14,164 nt of DNA from Clostridiales bacterium (GTDB taxonomy: Bacteria; Bacillota; Clostridia; Oscillospirales; Acutalibacteraceae): positions 1-14,164 of the forward strand of contig JAHZES010000038.1 of assembly GCA_019421725.1 (NCBI GenBank), read 5' to 3'. A model generated the notes under the pieces. That model saw only the letters and a program-made list of their open reading frames with translations. It ran no database searches and had not been told where the DNA came from. Below, one piece after another: positions 1 to 5,647 of this stretch. The position numbers and the translations under genes are program-made. Numbering within the stretch: the stretch's first letter is position 1; the number at the start of each line of letters is the position of its first letter.

Positions 1-57
1 ACTAAGATCCTTATTGGCAATTCCCCGAACCCCGTCGGTTCCAAAAAGTCTTCCCAT
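1..57 (-). CDS. glmM: Phosphoglucosamine mutase GlmM, N-terminal fragment (cut by window edge)
   Basis: Reading leftwards from the ATG at 57, the 19 visible codons give MGRLFGTDGVRGIANKDLS, the hallmark N-terminus of GlmM (FGTDGVRG). GlmM interconverts glucosamine-6-phosphate and glucosamine-1-phosphate, the cytoplasmic step before UDP-GlcNAc. A good ribosome site (AAAGGAG, about 7 nt before the ATG) lies in the 12-nt gap after the upstream beta-helix gene, so the two are almost certainly co-transcribed. The phosphoserine loop and the rest of the enzyme are outside the window. The identification rests only on the N-terminal signature, but that signature is very specific. Confidence 0.9.
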   Translation of the reverse strand, partial: MGRLFGTDGVRGIANKDLS

Positions 58-69
58 GAAGTTTCTCCT

Positions 70-744
70 TTATTCTTGATTTGTTTTTGGGATCACGGTA
101 TCAGCGCTCTTGTAAATGCAGTTTTCCTCCACCACGCCACGCACACACGAGGTTGGGTAGACCGTGCTGTGCCGACCGATCACCGTACCGGGATTCAGCA
201 CGCTGTTGCAGCCGATTTCCGCTCCGTCGCCCAGCATCGCGCCGATCTTTTTCATTCCCGTTGCAATGCGGCAGCCAAAACTGCCGACCTCAACAGGCGT
301 TTTATCGCTCTTCACATTGGATGTGATCGAACCTGCCCCCATGTGCGCCTTATACCCTAAAACAGAGTCGCCGACATAATTGTAATGCGGTACCTGCACA
401 TTGTCGAACAGAACGGCGTTTTTCAGCTCTGTGGAATTCCCGACCACCGCATTTTTTCCGACGATCACACTGCCGCGAATGAAGGCGCAGTGACGCACCT
501 CGGCATTCCTGTCAATAATGCATGGGCCGGTAAGATTGGCACTCTGCGCGACGGACGCGCTTTTGGCGATCCAGACGTTTTCGGCAGGAGAATCAAATTC
601 ATCCGCCGGAAGCGTTTTCCCCAAAGCGAGAATGTAATCATGAATCCGCGTCAGAACCTCCCACGGGTAACAGCAGCCTGCAAACAGCGGAGCTGCAATT
701 GTATGTGAAAGGTCGAAAAGCGCTTCGATCTGAAGTTTTTCCAT
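70..744 (-). CDS. Left-handed beta-helix acyltransferase-like protein, similar to the GlmU acetyltransferase domain
   Basis: A 224-residue protein. Residues ~55-220 are hexapeptide repeats of a left-handed beta-helix (for example GPCIID, GSVIVG, NSVLNPGTVIG). The segment around 119-145 (PHYNYVGDSVLG, then MGAGSITSNVKSD) closely follows the GlmU acetyltransferase core, which typically reads HLSYIGDAEIG...NIGAGTITCNYDG. The N-terminal nucleotidyltransferase domain of GlmU, with its GTRM-type loop, is absent; only ~50 largely helical residues precede the helix. The start at 744 is fixed by a near-perfect GGAAAGGAGGTG site 5 nt upstream; the longer reading frame to 864 has no such site. It sits 12 nt ahead of glmM. 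GlmM makes glucosamine-1-phosphate, the acetyl acceptor of GlmU, so acetylation of that compound is a reasonable inference but is not shown by the sequence. Such proteins are often auto-annotated as UDP-GlcNAc pyrophosphorylase, which the missing domain argues against. Confidence 0.75.
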   Translation of the reverse strand: MEKLQIEALFDLSHTIAAPLFAGCCYPWEVLTRIHDYILALGKTLPADEFDSPAENVWIAKSASVAQSANLTGPCIIDRNAEVRHCAFIRGSVIVGKNAVVGNSTELKNAVLFDNVQVPHYNYVGDSVLGYKAHMGAGSITSNVKSDKTPVEVGSFGCRIATGMKKIGAMLGDGAEIGCNSVLNPGTVIGRHSTVYPTSCVRGVVEENCIYKSADTVIPKTNQE

Positions 745-878
745 ATTTTCACCTCCTTTCCGGAATGAAATTTTGCCCTGTAAAGGATTGCGCCGCCTTC
801 GGCGACTCCAATACGGTCCATACGTCTCCCTAAGCGAAAGCCGCGTAAGCCCGCATAAAGGCATCCGATGAAGGCATC
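745..878 (-). promoter_or_regulatory. 134-nt GC-rich structured leader of the beta-helix gene-glmM operon
   Basis: Between the predicted transcription start (~878) and the ATG at 744 lies a leader much richer in GC than the AT-rich promoter DNA behind it. It can form a hairpin of type ATTG-gagt-CGCC-gaa-GGCG-gcg-CAAT (about 782-811) and a small GATG/CATC hairpin (about 867-878). I do not recognise it as glmS ribozyme, T-box, SAM, glycine, FMN, TPP or THF class. A 15-codon ORF starts near the 5' end (MPSSDAFMRAYAAFA) but has no ribosome site. No regulatory role is demonstrated. Confidence 0.3.
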
Positions 879-884
879 GCGTCT

Positions 885-913
885 ATCATAGCATATTTTA
901 CCCTTCTTTTCAA
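885..913 (-). promoter_or_regulatory. Sigma-A promoter of the beta-helix gene-glmM operon
   Basis: On the minus strand, TTGAAA (908-913) and TATGAT (885-890) are separated by exactly 17 nt. This predicts transcription starting near 878, leading into the ribosome site at about 750-760. Confidence 0.7.
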
Positions 914-1066
914 CTTTATTACGTTGCTTTATTTTTAAGATTGATTGAAAATATTATTTTAACTTTATTTTTAATTGATATGCACCCTTCTTACTGCTTT
1001 GAACTTGTATTGCACAAGGGCAGTCTGTTGGATCCCAAGCCGTTTGAAAAAAAAATAAATTTTTTC
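914..1066. other. AT-rich divergent intergenic spacer, no gene seen
   Basis: Together with the leader, the two promoters and the start of the tRNA transcript, this makes a stretch of ~390 nt without a protein gene between the beta-helix gene and the tRNA. The DNA is strongly AT-rich. It holds a small imperfect palindrome (CTTGT...ACAAG, 1004-1018). The A/T block at about 1047-1066, directly upstream of the tRNA -35 box, resembles an UP element. Both short ORFs crossing it have no ribosome site and no recognisable protein. Confidence 0.5.
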
Positions 1067-1095
1067 TTGACAAACAGCTGCTTGTCCTGTATAAT
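1067..1095 (+). promoter_or_regulatory. Perfect consensus sigma-A promoter of the tRNA-Gln gene
   Basis: TTGACA (1067-1072) and TATAAT (1090-1095) match the consensus at all 12 positions with the ideal 17-nt spacer. An A/T tract sits immediately upstream. The predicted start near 1102 leaves a ~29-nt 5' leader before the mature tRNA. Confidence 0.9.
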
Positions 1096-1130
1096 TATTT
1101 TCGCTGTCAGATTTCTGAACAATTTTATAT

Positions 1131-1204
1131 TGCGGAATGGTGTAACGGTAGCACGACAGACTCTGACTCTGTTTGTTGGGGTTCAAATCCCTATTCCGCA
1201 GCCA
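1131..1204 (+). tRNA. tRNA-Gln, anticodon CUG (codon CAG)
   Basis: A complete cloverleaf can be drawn. The acceptor stem TGCGGAA/TTCCGCA has 7 perfect pairs. The D arm is GTGT/GCAC. The anticodon stem ACAGA/TCTGT closes the loop CTCTGAC with anticodon CTG at positions 34-36. The T arm is TGGGG-TTCAAAT-CCCTA. The discriminator base is G, and the CCA end is encoded at 1202-1204. A UUG-reading tRNA-Gln must exist elsewhere. No other tRNA is adjacent, so it is a single-gene transcription unit. Confidence 0.95.
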
Positions 1205-1210
1205 TGGAGC

Positions 1211-1266
1211 AAGTCCCAGCTTTCCGGTCGCCGTAATAGACGGAGTCGGTAGTTGGGGCTTTTGTA
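1211..1266 (+). terminator. Probable intrinsic terminator after tRNA-Gln
   Basis: AAGTCCCAGCT (1211-1221) can pair with AGTTGGGGCTT (1251-1261) through 11 pairs, two of them G-T. The ~29-nt loop can itself fold partly. A short U-rich run (CTTTTGTATTTAT) follows. It is a weaker design than the other terminators here, but it is placed correctly just after the tRNA. Confidence 0.5.
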
Positions 1267-1305
1267 TTTATCTACTATATTTTCAAGTCTGTTTCAAACC
1301 GAAAC
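1253..1305 (+). promoter_or_regulatory. Possible MATE-gene promoter and operator-like inverted repeat
   Basis: TTGGGG (1253-1258) and TATATT (1276-1281) are spaced 17 nt and would start transcription near 1288. Immediately downstream, GTTTC-AAACC-GAAAC (1291-1305) is a perfect 5-bp inverted repeat, the sort of site a small repressor could use. The -35 box is poor and overlaps the tRNA terminator stem, so this is tentative. Confidence 0.25.
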
Positions 1306-1442
1306 GGATCTTTCTCTTTAATTTCGGCGCAGGGATTCCTCTTTTAGACGATTTTCTATTTCTGCGGTACAGCAAAACATCATGCGTGACGGCATTCCAT
1401 ATCTGTGAACATGCAGCATTTCATTTCCTGGAGGGCGTTCAT

Positions 1443-2840
1443 ATGGCAAAACTATCTTCCGATATCGGGCAAGTGCGGGGCGAAATACAGATGACGCACG
1501 GCTCTCTGTGGAAAAATATGTTTTTCTTCAGCGTTCCACTGATGCTGTCTCAGCTTCTGCAGGTGCTTTTCAACATGGCGGACGTAGCGGTCGTCGGTAA
1601 GTTTTCAAGCGCAGAGGCATTGGGCGCAGTTGGATCAACCACGATCCTCGTATCCCTGTTCACCGGATTTCTCATCGGAATGGGGAGCGCCGTCAACGTT
1701 CGGGTTGCTCAGCATCTCGGCGCGCAGGACAAAGCGCGTACATTCGCCTCCATTCGCACCTCGTTCGTAATCTGCCTTGCGACCGGTTGCATTATCACGG
1801 TGCTCTGCCTTTTGTCCGCGCGGTTCATGCTGGAGCTGCTCGGTACCAAGGACGACCTTATTGAGGGAGCTATCCTTTATTTCCGGATCTATGCGCTTGG
1901 TATGCCGGCTCTCGGTATTTTCAACTTCGGCAACGGCGTACTCAGTGCAAACGGAGACACGAAACGCCCTCTGGTCTATCTTACGATCGCCGGAATTTTA
2001 AACGTGCTTTTCAATCTGTTTTTTGTTATCGTCTGCGGTATGGCAGAGGACGGCGTTGCACTTGCCAGCATCATTACACAGTATGTTTCCGCAGTACTTA
2101 TTCTTATACATATGGGACGGCAGGAAAATGACTGCACCTTTCGCCTTCAGGACCTGAAAAACGGTCTGGACAGGTCTGAGACCAAGCGTATTCTTGAGCT
2201 TGGGATTCCGGCCGGGCTTCAGAATGCCATTTTTGCCGTAGCCAACCTCTTTATACAGGGTGCGGTCAATTCCTTTGATTCTGTTATGGTCGAGGGAAAT
2301 TCCGCCGCAGCCAATGCCGACGCCATCATCTACAACATCATGGCGGCGTTTTATACCGCCTGCTCAACCTTTATGGGGCAGAACATGGGAGCCGGAAAAC
2401 GGGACCGCATGCTGAAAAGCTATTTCATCGGCATTGCCTATTCCTTTCTGGCGGGTGCGGTACTCGGCTGTGCCTTGTTTTTGTTCGGCAGAACGTTTCT
2501 GGCTCTGTTCGCTAACGACAAAGCGGTCATTGAGGCCGGACTGCAGCGCACGCGGATCATGAGCTTTTCCTACGCCATCAGTGCCTTTATGGATTGCACC
2601 ATTGCGGCCTGCCGCGGTATCGGCAAGAGCCTCGCACCCACCGTCATTGTGATCCTGGGTTCCTGTGTATTCCGTGTGGCATGGATCTATACTGTTTTCG
2701 CCTATTTTCACACTATTCCGTCACTGTATCTGCTATACATTTTTTCGTGGACGATTACGGCAATCGCAGAAATTGTATGCTTCACCGTCAATTATAAAAA
2801 GCTTACAGCAAAGCATACGTCCATAAGCAGAACGATGTAA
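1443..2840 (+). CDS. MATE-family multidrug/cation antiporter
   Basis: A 465-residue polytopic membrane protein, the normal MATE length with about 12 hydrophobic segments in two homologous halves. The N-terminal part reads PLMLSQLLQVLFNMADVAVVGKF, typical of the family's first helices, followed by GAVGSTTILVSLFTGFLIGMGSA. The second half has the familiar FMGQNMGAGKRDR motif. MATE pumps expel cationic drugs, dyes or metabolites using Na+ or H+ gradients; the substrate cannot be read here. The ATG at 1443 is preceded by GGAGGGCG at a proper distance. The open frame extends to 1173, but that part crosses the tRNA and has no MATE similarity. The stop is followed at once, without a terminator, by a truncated nim-like gene. 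Confidence 0.9.
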   Translation: MAKLSSDIGQVRGEIQMTHGSLWKNMFFFSVPLMLSQLLQVLFNMADVAVVGKFSSAEALGAVGSTTILVSLFTGFLIGMGSAVNVRVAQHLGAQDKARTFASIRTSFVICLATGCIITVLCLLSARFMLELLGTKDDLIEGAILYFRIYALGMPALGIFNFGNGVLSANGDTKRPLVYLTIAGILNVLFNLFFVIVCGMAEDGVALASIITQYVSAVLILIHMGRQENDCTFRLQDLKNGLDRSETKRILELGIPAGLQNAIFAVANLFIQGAVNSFDSVMVEGNSAAANADAIIYNIMAAFYTACSTFMGQNMGAGKRDRMLKSYFIGIAYSFLAGAVLGCALFLFGRTFLALFANDKAVIEAGLQRTRIMSFSYAISAFMDCTIAACRGIGKSLAPTVIVILGSCVFRVAWIYTVFAYFHTIPSLYLLYIFSWTITAIAEIVCFTVNYKKLTAKHTSISRTM

Positions 2841-2856
2841 AAAAAATTGCATAGCC

Positions 2857-3279
2857 ATGCACGGGGCTGTATATCCCTATGTGGTTCCCGTTTCCTTCGG
2901 TGCGGAAGCAGCAGGGGACAAGATCGTTATCTATTTTCACTGCGCACAGGAAGGAACCAAGCTGGGACTGCTGAAAGCGGATCCCCATGTATGTGTGGAA
3001 GGCGAAATCTTTATGCAGGTTGAAAAAACAGCACATGGGATCACGGCACGATACGAAAGCATCGTCGGTTTCGGTGAATGCTCCTTTGTCTCTGAATACG
3101 AAGAATTGATTCATGGAATGAAATTACTTACCGAGCATTACGGATATACTGAATACCCTCTCGACAGCTGCGCGGGATTGGAGCATCTGCTGGTTGGAAA
3201 AATCGTTCTGAATGAAATTTACGGGAAGAAAAACCTCCCGGGTTCGTCAACTCCTGCTGACCGTGCCGCCGAAGACTGA
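2857..3279 (+). pseudogene. NimA-like pyridoxamine-5'-phosphate-oxidase-fold flavoprotein, N-terminus missing
   Basis: The 140-residue frame matches the family of FMN-binding split-barrel proteins that includes NimA nitroimidazole reductases: YPYVVPVSFG at residues 6-15, then KIVIYFHCAQEGTKLGLL, the R-YESIVGFG block and a C-terminal EIYGKKN. Intact members carry ~25-35 residues before the YPYVVP motif. Here recognisable similarity starts at about 2848 (NCIAMHG), only ~8 nt after the MATE stop, and the frame has a stop at 2824-2826. There is no ribosome site before the ATG at 2857. The simplest reading is a deletion that removed promoter, start and first helix and joined the remainder to the MATE 3' end. 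Translational coupling to the MATE gene from an internal start is the alternative. Confidence 0.65.
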
Positions 3280-3357
3280 AATTGGCCACCTTCTGTTCGT
3301 CGAATTTTCTGTGACATCCGGATCTGTAAAACAGCGACGCCACACGAGGGAACCGTT

Positions 3358-4117
3358 ATGGATACATCTGACCGCACAAAACACTCCGTTTCCTGTACCA
3401 ATGAATACGACGACGCATCCTTCTTCAACGAATATGCTAAAATGGCGCGCAGTCAGAACGGTCTGCCCGCTGCAGGAGAGTGGCACCAGTTTTTCCGCCT
3501 CTGCAAGGAAAACGCGTTCTTGATTTGGGCTGCGGCTATGGCTGGCACTGCAAGTTCGCAGAAGAACAGGGCGCCGCACAGGGATTGGGAATTGACCTGA
3601 GCCGACGGATGCTTAAAGAAGCCAAAAACATAACGCGGGAACAAATATTGAATACCGGCTTTGCGATATCAGGGACTATGAGTACCCCGAAAACACCTGG
3701 GATTACGTGATCTCCAATCTGGCACTGCACTATATTGAAGATCTGGACAGCGTTTACCAAAAAGTGTACGGAACATTAGCGCCGGGCGGTATATTCCTTT
3801 TTAATATTGAACACCCGACATTCACCGCCGGAATTCATCAGGACTGGGTCTATACGGCTGACGGAACACCGCAATTCTGGCCCATTGACGATTATTATCT
3901 GCCGGGTGAACGGCATACCGATTTTCTTGGCTGCGACGTTATAAAGCAGCATCATACCCTGACACAGGTTTTGATGGGGCTGCTGAACAGCGGCTTTGAG
4001 CTGCTTGCGGTGGAAGAAGCCCAACTGTCTCCGGAAATACTAAGCGTTCCCGGCATGAAGGACGAGCTGCGCCGCCCGATGATGCTTCTGGTAAAATCGG
4101 CCGTTCGGAAGACTTAA
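3358..4117 (+). pseudogene. Class I SAM-dependent methyltransferase broken by two frameshifts
   Basis: Three successive frames together encode one methyltransferase of ~250 residues. Frame 1 (3358 to about 3489) gives the N-terminal FFNEYAKMARSQNGLPAAGEWHQ. Frame 2 (about 3489-3630) holds the SAM-binding motif I GKRVLDLGCGYGWHCKFA and the GIDLS motif II. Frame 3 (about 3636-4117) continues with NIEYRLCDIRDYEYPENTWD, then YVISNLALHYIEDLD, LAPGGIFLFNIEHP and the end GMKDELRRPMMLLVKSA. The first break lies near 3486-3495, where ~10 nt appear to be missing against the usual spacing. The second lies between 3616 and 3641. Both change frame in the same sense. The ATG at 3358 has a modest GAGGGAA site. 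The methyl acceptor is unknown. Sequencing indels cannot be excluded, but the damaged neighbour makes real decay more likely. Confidence 0.8.
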
Positions 4118-4152
4118 GACCGGAAATATGGGCAATGGAATCGCAGGCTTAT

Positions 4153-4176
4153 AAGCTGAATCGGCTTTCTTTTTTA
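4153..4176 (+). terminator. Intrinsic terminator for the MATE-nim-methyltransferase transcript
   Basis: AAGCTG (4153-4158) pairs with CGGCTT (4162-4167) around an AAT loop, and TCTTTTTTAT follows. The hairpin is short, but the U-tract is good and it lies 36 nt after the methyltransferase stop. Confidence 0.5.
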
Positions 4177-4185
4177 TCCCTTCTG

Positions 4186-4235
4186 CAGCAAAAAAGCGGC
4201 GGGCTTACATCCTGTTGGATGCAAGCCCGCCGCTT
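4186..4235 (-). terminator. Strong intrinsic terminator downstream of mgsA
   Basis: AAGCGGCGGGCTT (4194-4206) and AAGCCCGCCGCTT (4223-4235) form a perfect 13-bp stem, extended inside by CATCC/GGATG around a TGTT loop. On the minus strand the stem runs directly into a T-tract (complement of the A run at 4190-4195). This ends the leftward mgsA transcript about 45 nt after its stop. Confidence 0.9.
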
Positions 4236-4278
4236 CAGTGATTCTCTATGTTTTTCGATACATTAAATCCCCGCACAG

Positions 4279-4689
4279 TTAAAACGACCCGCCGGAACGG
4301 AGAATATTTCTCCAATCCAGGTCACCGCGCTCCAAACCGTGAATCAGCACCTCTCCGGTTGCAATATTAGTCGCTACCGGAATATTGTGCGAATCGCAAA
4401 GGCGAAGCAAATTCATGTCATTGGGCTCATCCGGCTTCGGGGTCAACGGGTCACGGAAGAACAGGAGCAGATCGATCTCCTCGCAGCCGATCAACGCCGC
4501 CAGCTGCTGATCGCCTCCCTGAGAGCCCGCCAGAAAACGTTTAATGGTCAAGCCGGTAGCCTCGGAAACAAGCTTACCGGTAGTCCCCGTTGCACACAGG
4601 TTATGACGGCTTAAAATGCCGCAGTAAGCAATACAAAACTGTACCATCAATTCTTTTTTTGCGTCGTGCGCGATCAGTCCGATATTCAT
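4279..4689 (-). CDS. mgsA: Methylglyoxal synthase homologue with altered active-site residues
   Basis: The 136-residue protein covers the whole MGS fold: IAHD (H8, D9), the phosphate loop ATGTTG, GSQGGDQQ with the presumed catalytic base D60 (E. coli Asp71), FFRDP with D80 (Asp91) and NIPVATNIAT. MGS converts dihydroxyacetone phosphate to methylglyoxal, a bypass that relieves sugar-phosphate stress. Against E. coli MGS, whose loop reads DPLNAVPHDPD, this loop reads DPLTPKPDEPN at the same length, so His98 becomes D87 and Asp101 becomes N90. Both are active-site positions, so the activity may differ. AAAGGA lies ~10 nt before the ATG at 4689. The gene follows the minD-like gene by 46 nt, the classical clostridial position at the end of the mre-min cluster. 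Confidence 0.85.
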   Translation of the reverse strand: MNIGLIAHDAKKELMVQFCIAYCGILSRHNLCATGTTGKLVSEATGLTIKRFLAGSQGGDQQLAALIGCEEIDLLLFFRDPLTPKPDEPNDMNLLRLCDSHNIPVATNIATGEVLIHGLERGDLDWRNILRSGGSF

Positions 4690-4735
4690 TTATCATCAAT
4701 CCTTTCAAAAGCAATGGAGCATCTACATGTCAGCT

Positions 4736-5461
4736 TCAGCAAACAGAAAGCGGAACCGTTTGGCCCTCCATCCGCTGAGAAATCCGGCGAAAGGCAGAAG
4801 CGGCGGCTCCTTTTTCAGAGAGCGGCTTCCCGTTTGCCGCGCGAACGGCAACCAGATCGTCCTCCGGAACAATACCGAGCAGCTGTGCGCCCACACGGTC
4901 AATGATCTCATCCAGATCAGCAAAGCTGCCCGCCCTGCGAAAAACTTCCTCCCGAAATCTTGTCAGCACCAGCCTGCATTCCAGATGGTATTCGTCCAAA
5001 GTCCGCCGTACCGCCGATGCAGCGCGAACGCTTACGGAATCTGCCGTTGCCGCAAGAATCGCCCGGTCGGCGGGAGCGCACACCGAAAAAAAACCGGCGC
5101 CCAAACCTGCAGGGCCATCGATCAGAACATGGTCAAACTGTGCAGAAAGCGAATCAATAACCGCGCGCATCACACGGGGGGCAAACGGCCTGCCCTGCTG
5201 CGCCGGCAGCAAAAAGAGCCGCGGCAAGGAAGTGGGGTATACGGCTTCCTGCGGGGAACACCGCCCCTGCACGACATCTCCTAAATCATATGCCAGCATT
5301 TCGGTGATTCCCAGCAACAGATCAAGGCTGCGCAGCCCGGCATCACCGTCCACCAGCAGGACCCGCTTTCCTTCCCGGCAAAGCGCAGAGCCAAGCCCGG
5401 CGCAAAGCGTCGATTTGCCGACGCCGCCCTTGCCGGACACCACCGCCGTCACCATTGCCAT
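4736..5461 (-). CDS. minD: MinD-like deviant Walker A ATPase without obvious C-terminal membrane helix
   Basis: A 241-residue ParA/MinD-type ATPase. The deviant Walker A SGKGGVGKST is at residues 9-18. LLVDGDAGLRSLDLLLG follows (MinD usually has DADIGLRNLD), and then FDHVLIDGPAGLG as Walker B. The order and spacing match MinD rather than Soj/ParA. The protein ends at RMEGQTVPLSVC, just where typical MinD proteins (GEEVPF...) continue into the amphipathic membrane-targeting helix, so that helix appears absent. The ATG at 5461 is chosen because GGGGAAAGGA lies ~10 nt upstream; the frame also opens at a GTG at 5515 without a ribosome site. MinD positions the division-site inhibitor MinC at membranes, but no minC or minE is adjacent. 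It may act otherwise, or its partners may be elsewhere. Confidence 0.75.
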   Translation of the reverse strand: MAMVTAVVSGKGGVGKSTLCAGLGSALCREGKRVLLVDGDAGLRSLDLLLGITEMLAYDLGDVVQGRCSPQEAVYPTSLPRLFLLPAQQGRPFAPRVMRAVIDSLSAQFDHVLIDGPAGLGAGFFSVCAPADRAILAATADSVSVRAASAVRRTLDEYHLECRLVLTRFREEVFRRAGSFADLDEIIDRVGAQLLGIVPEDDLVAVRAANGKPLSEKGAAASAFRRISQRMEGQTVPLSVC

Positions 5462-5550
5462 CCAAAAACGATCCTTTCCCCGCCGACGGAAAAACACTGC
5501 TTCCGCTTCGGTCACACCGCAAGCATTAGCCGACAGACTATCTGCCTATA

Positions 5551-5579
5551 ATGTTATCACAAAAATGCAAATTCGTCAA
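5551..5579 (-). promoter_or_regulatory. Internal promoter for minD-mgsA
   Basis: In the 186-nt gap after PBP2, the minus strand has TTGACG (5574-5579) and TAACAT (5551-5556) with a 17-nt spacer. Transcription would start near 5544, ~80 nt before the minD ATG. No convincing terminator follows PBP2, so minD-mgsA can be read both from here and through from the mre promoter. Confidence 0.5.
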
Positions 5580-5647
5580 AAGTTTTTCCAATAAAACACC
5601 AACAAAACCATCCTGAAATTCTTGTGAATATTGCAGAAAAAACAAAA

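Noticed and set aside
1173..1442. N-terminal extension of the MATE reading frame by 90 codons
   Set aside because: It starts inside the tRNA and crosses its terminator, without MATE similarity. The ATG at 1443 has a proper ribosome site.
4194..4235. Perfect 13-bp inverted repeat as a mobile-element end or palindromic repeat
   Set aside because: A U-tract on the minus strand and its place right after mgsA explain it fully as a terminator. No second copy, transposase or target duplication is present.
5547..5552. TATAAT on the plus strand as a plus-strand promoter
   Set aside because: There is no suitable -35 box and no plus-strand gene follows. It overlaps the better-supported minus-strand minD promoter.
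4902..5594. A 230-codon plus-strand frame opposite minD
   Set aside because: It is Ser/Arg/Pro-rich antisense of a gene with intact ATPase motifs, with no ribosome site.
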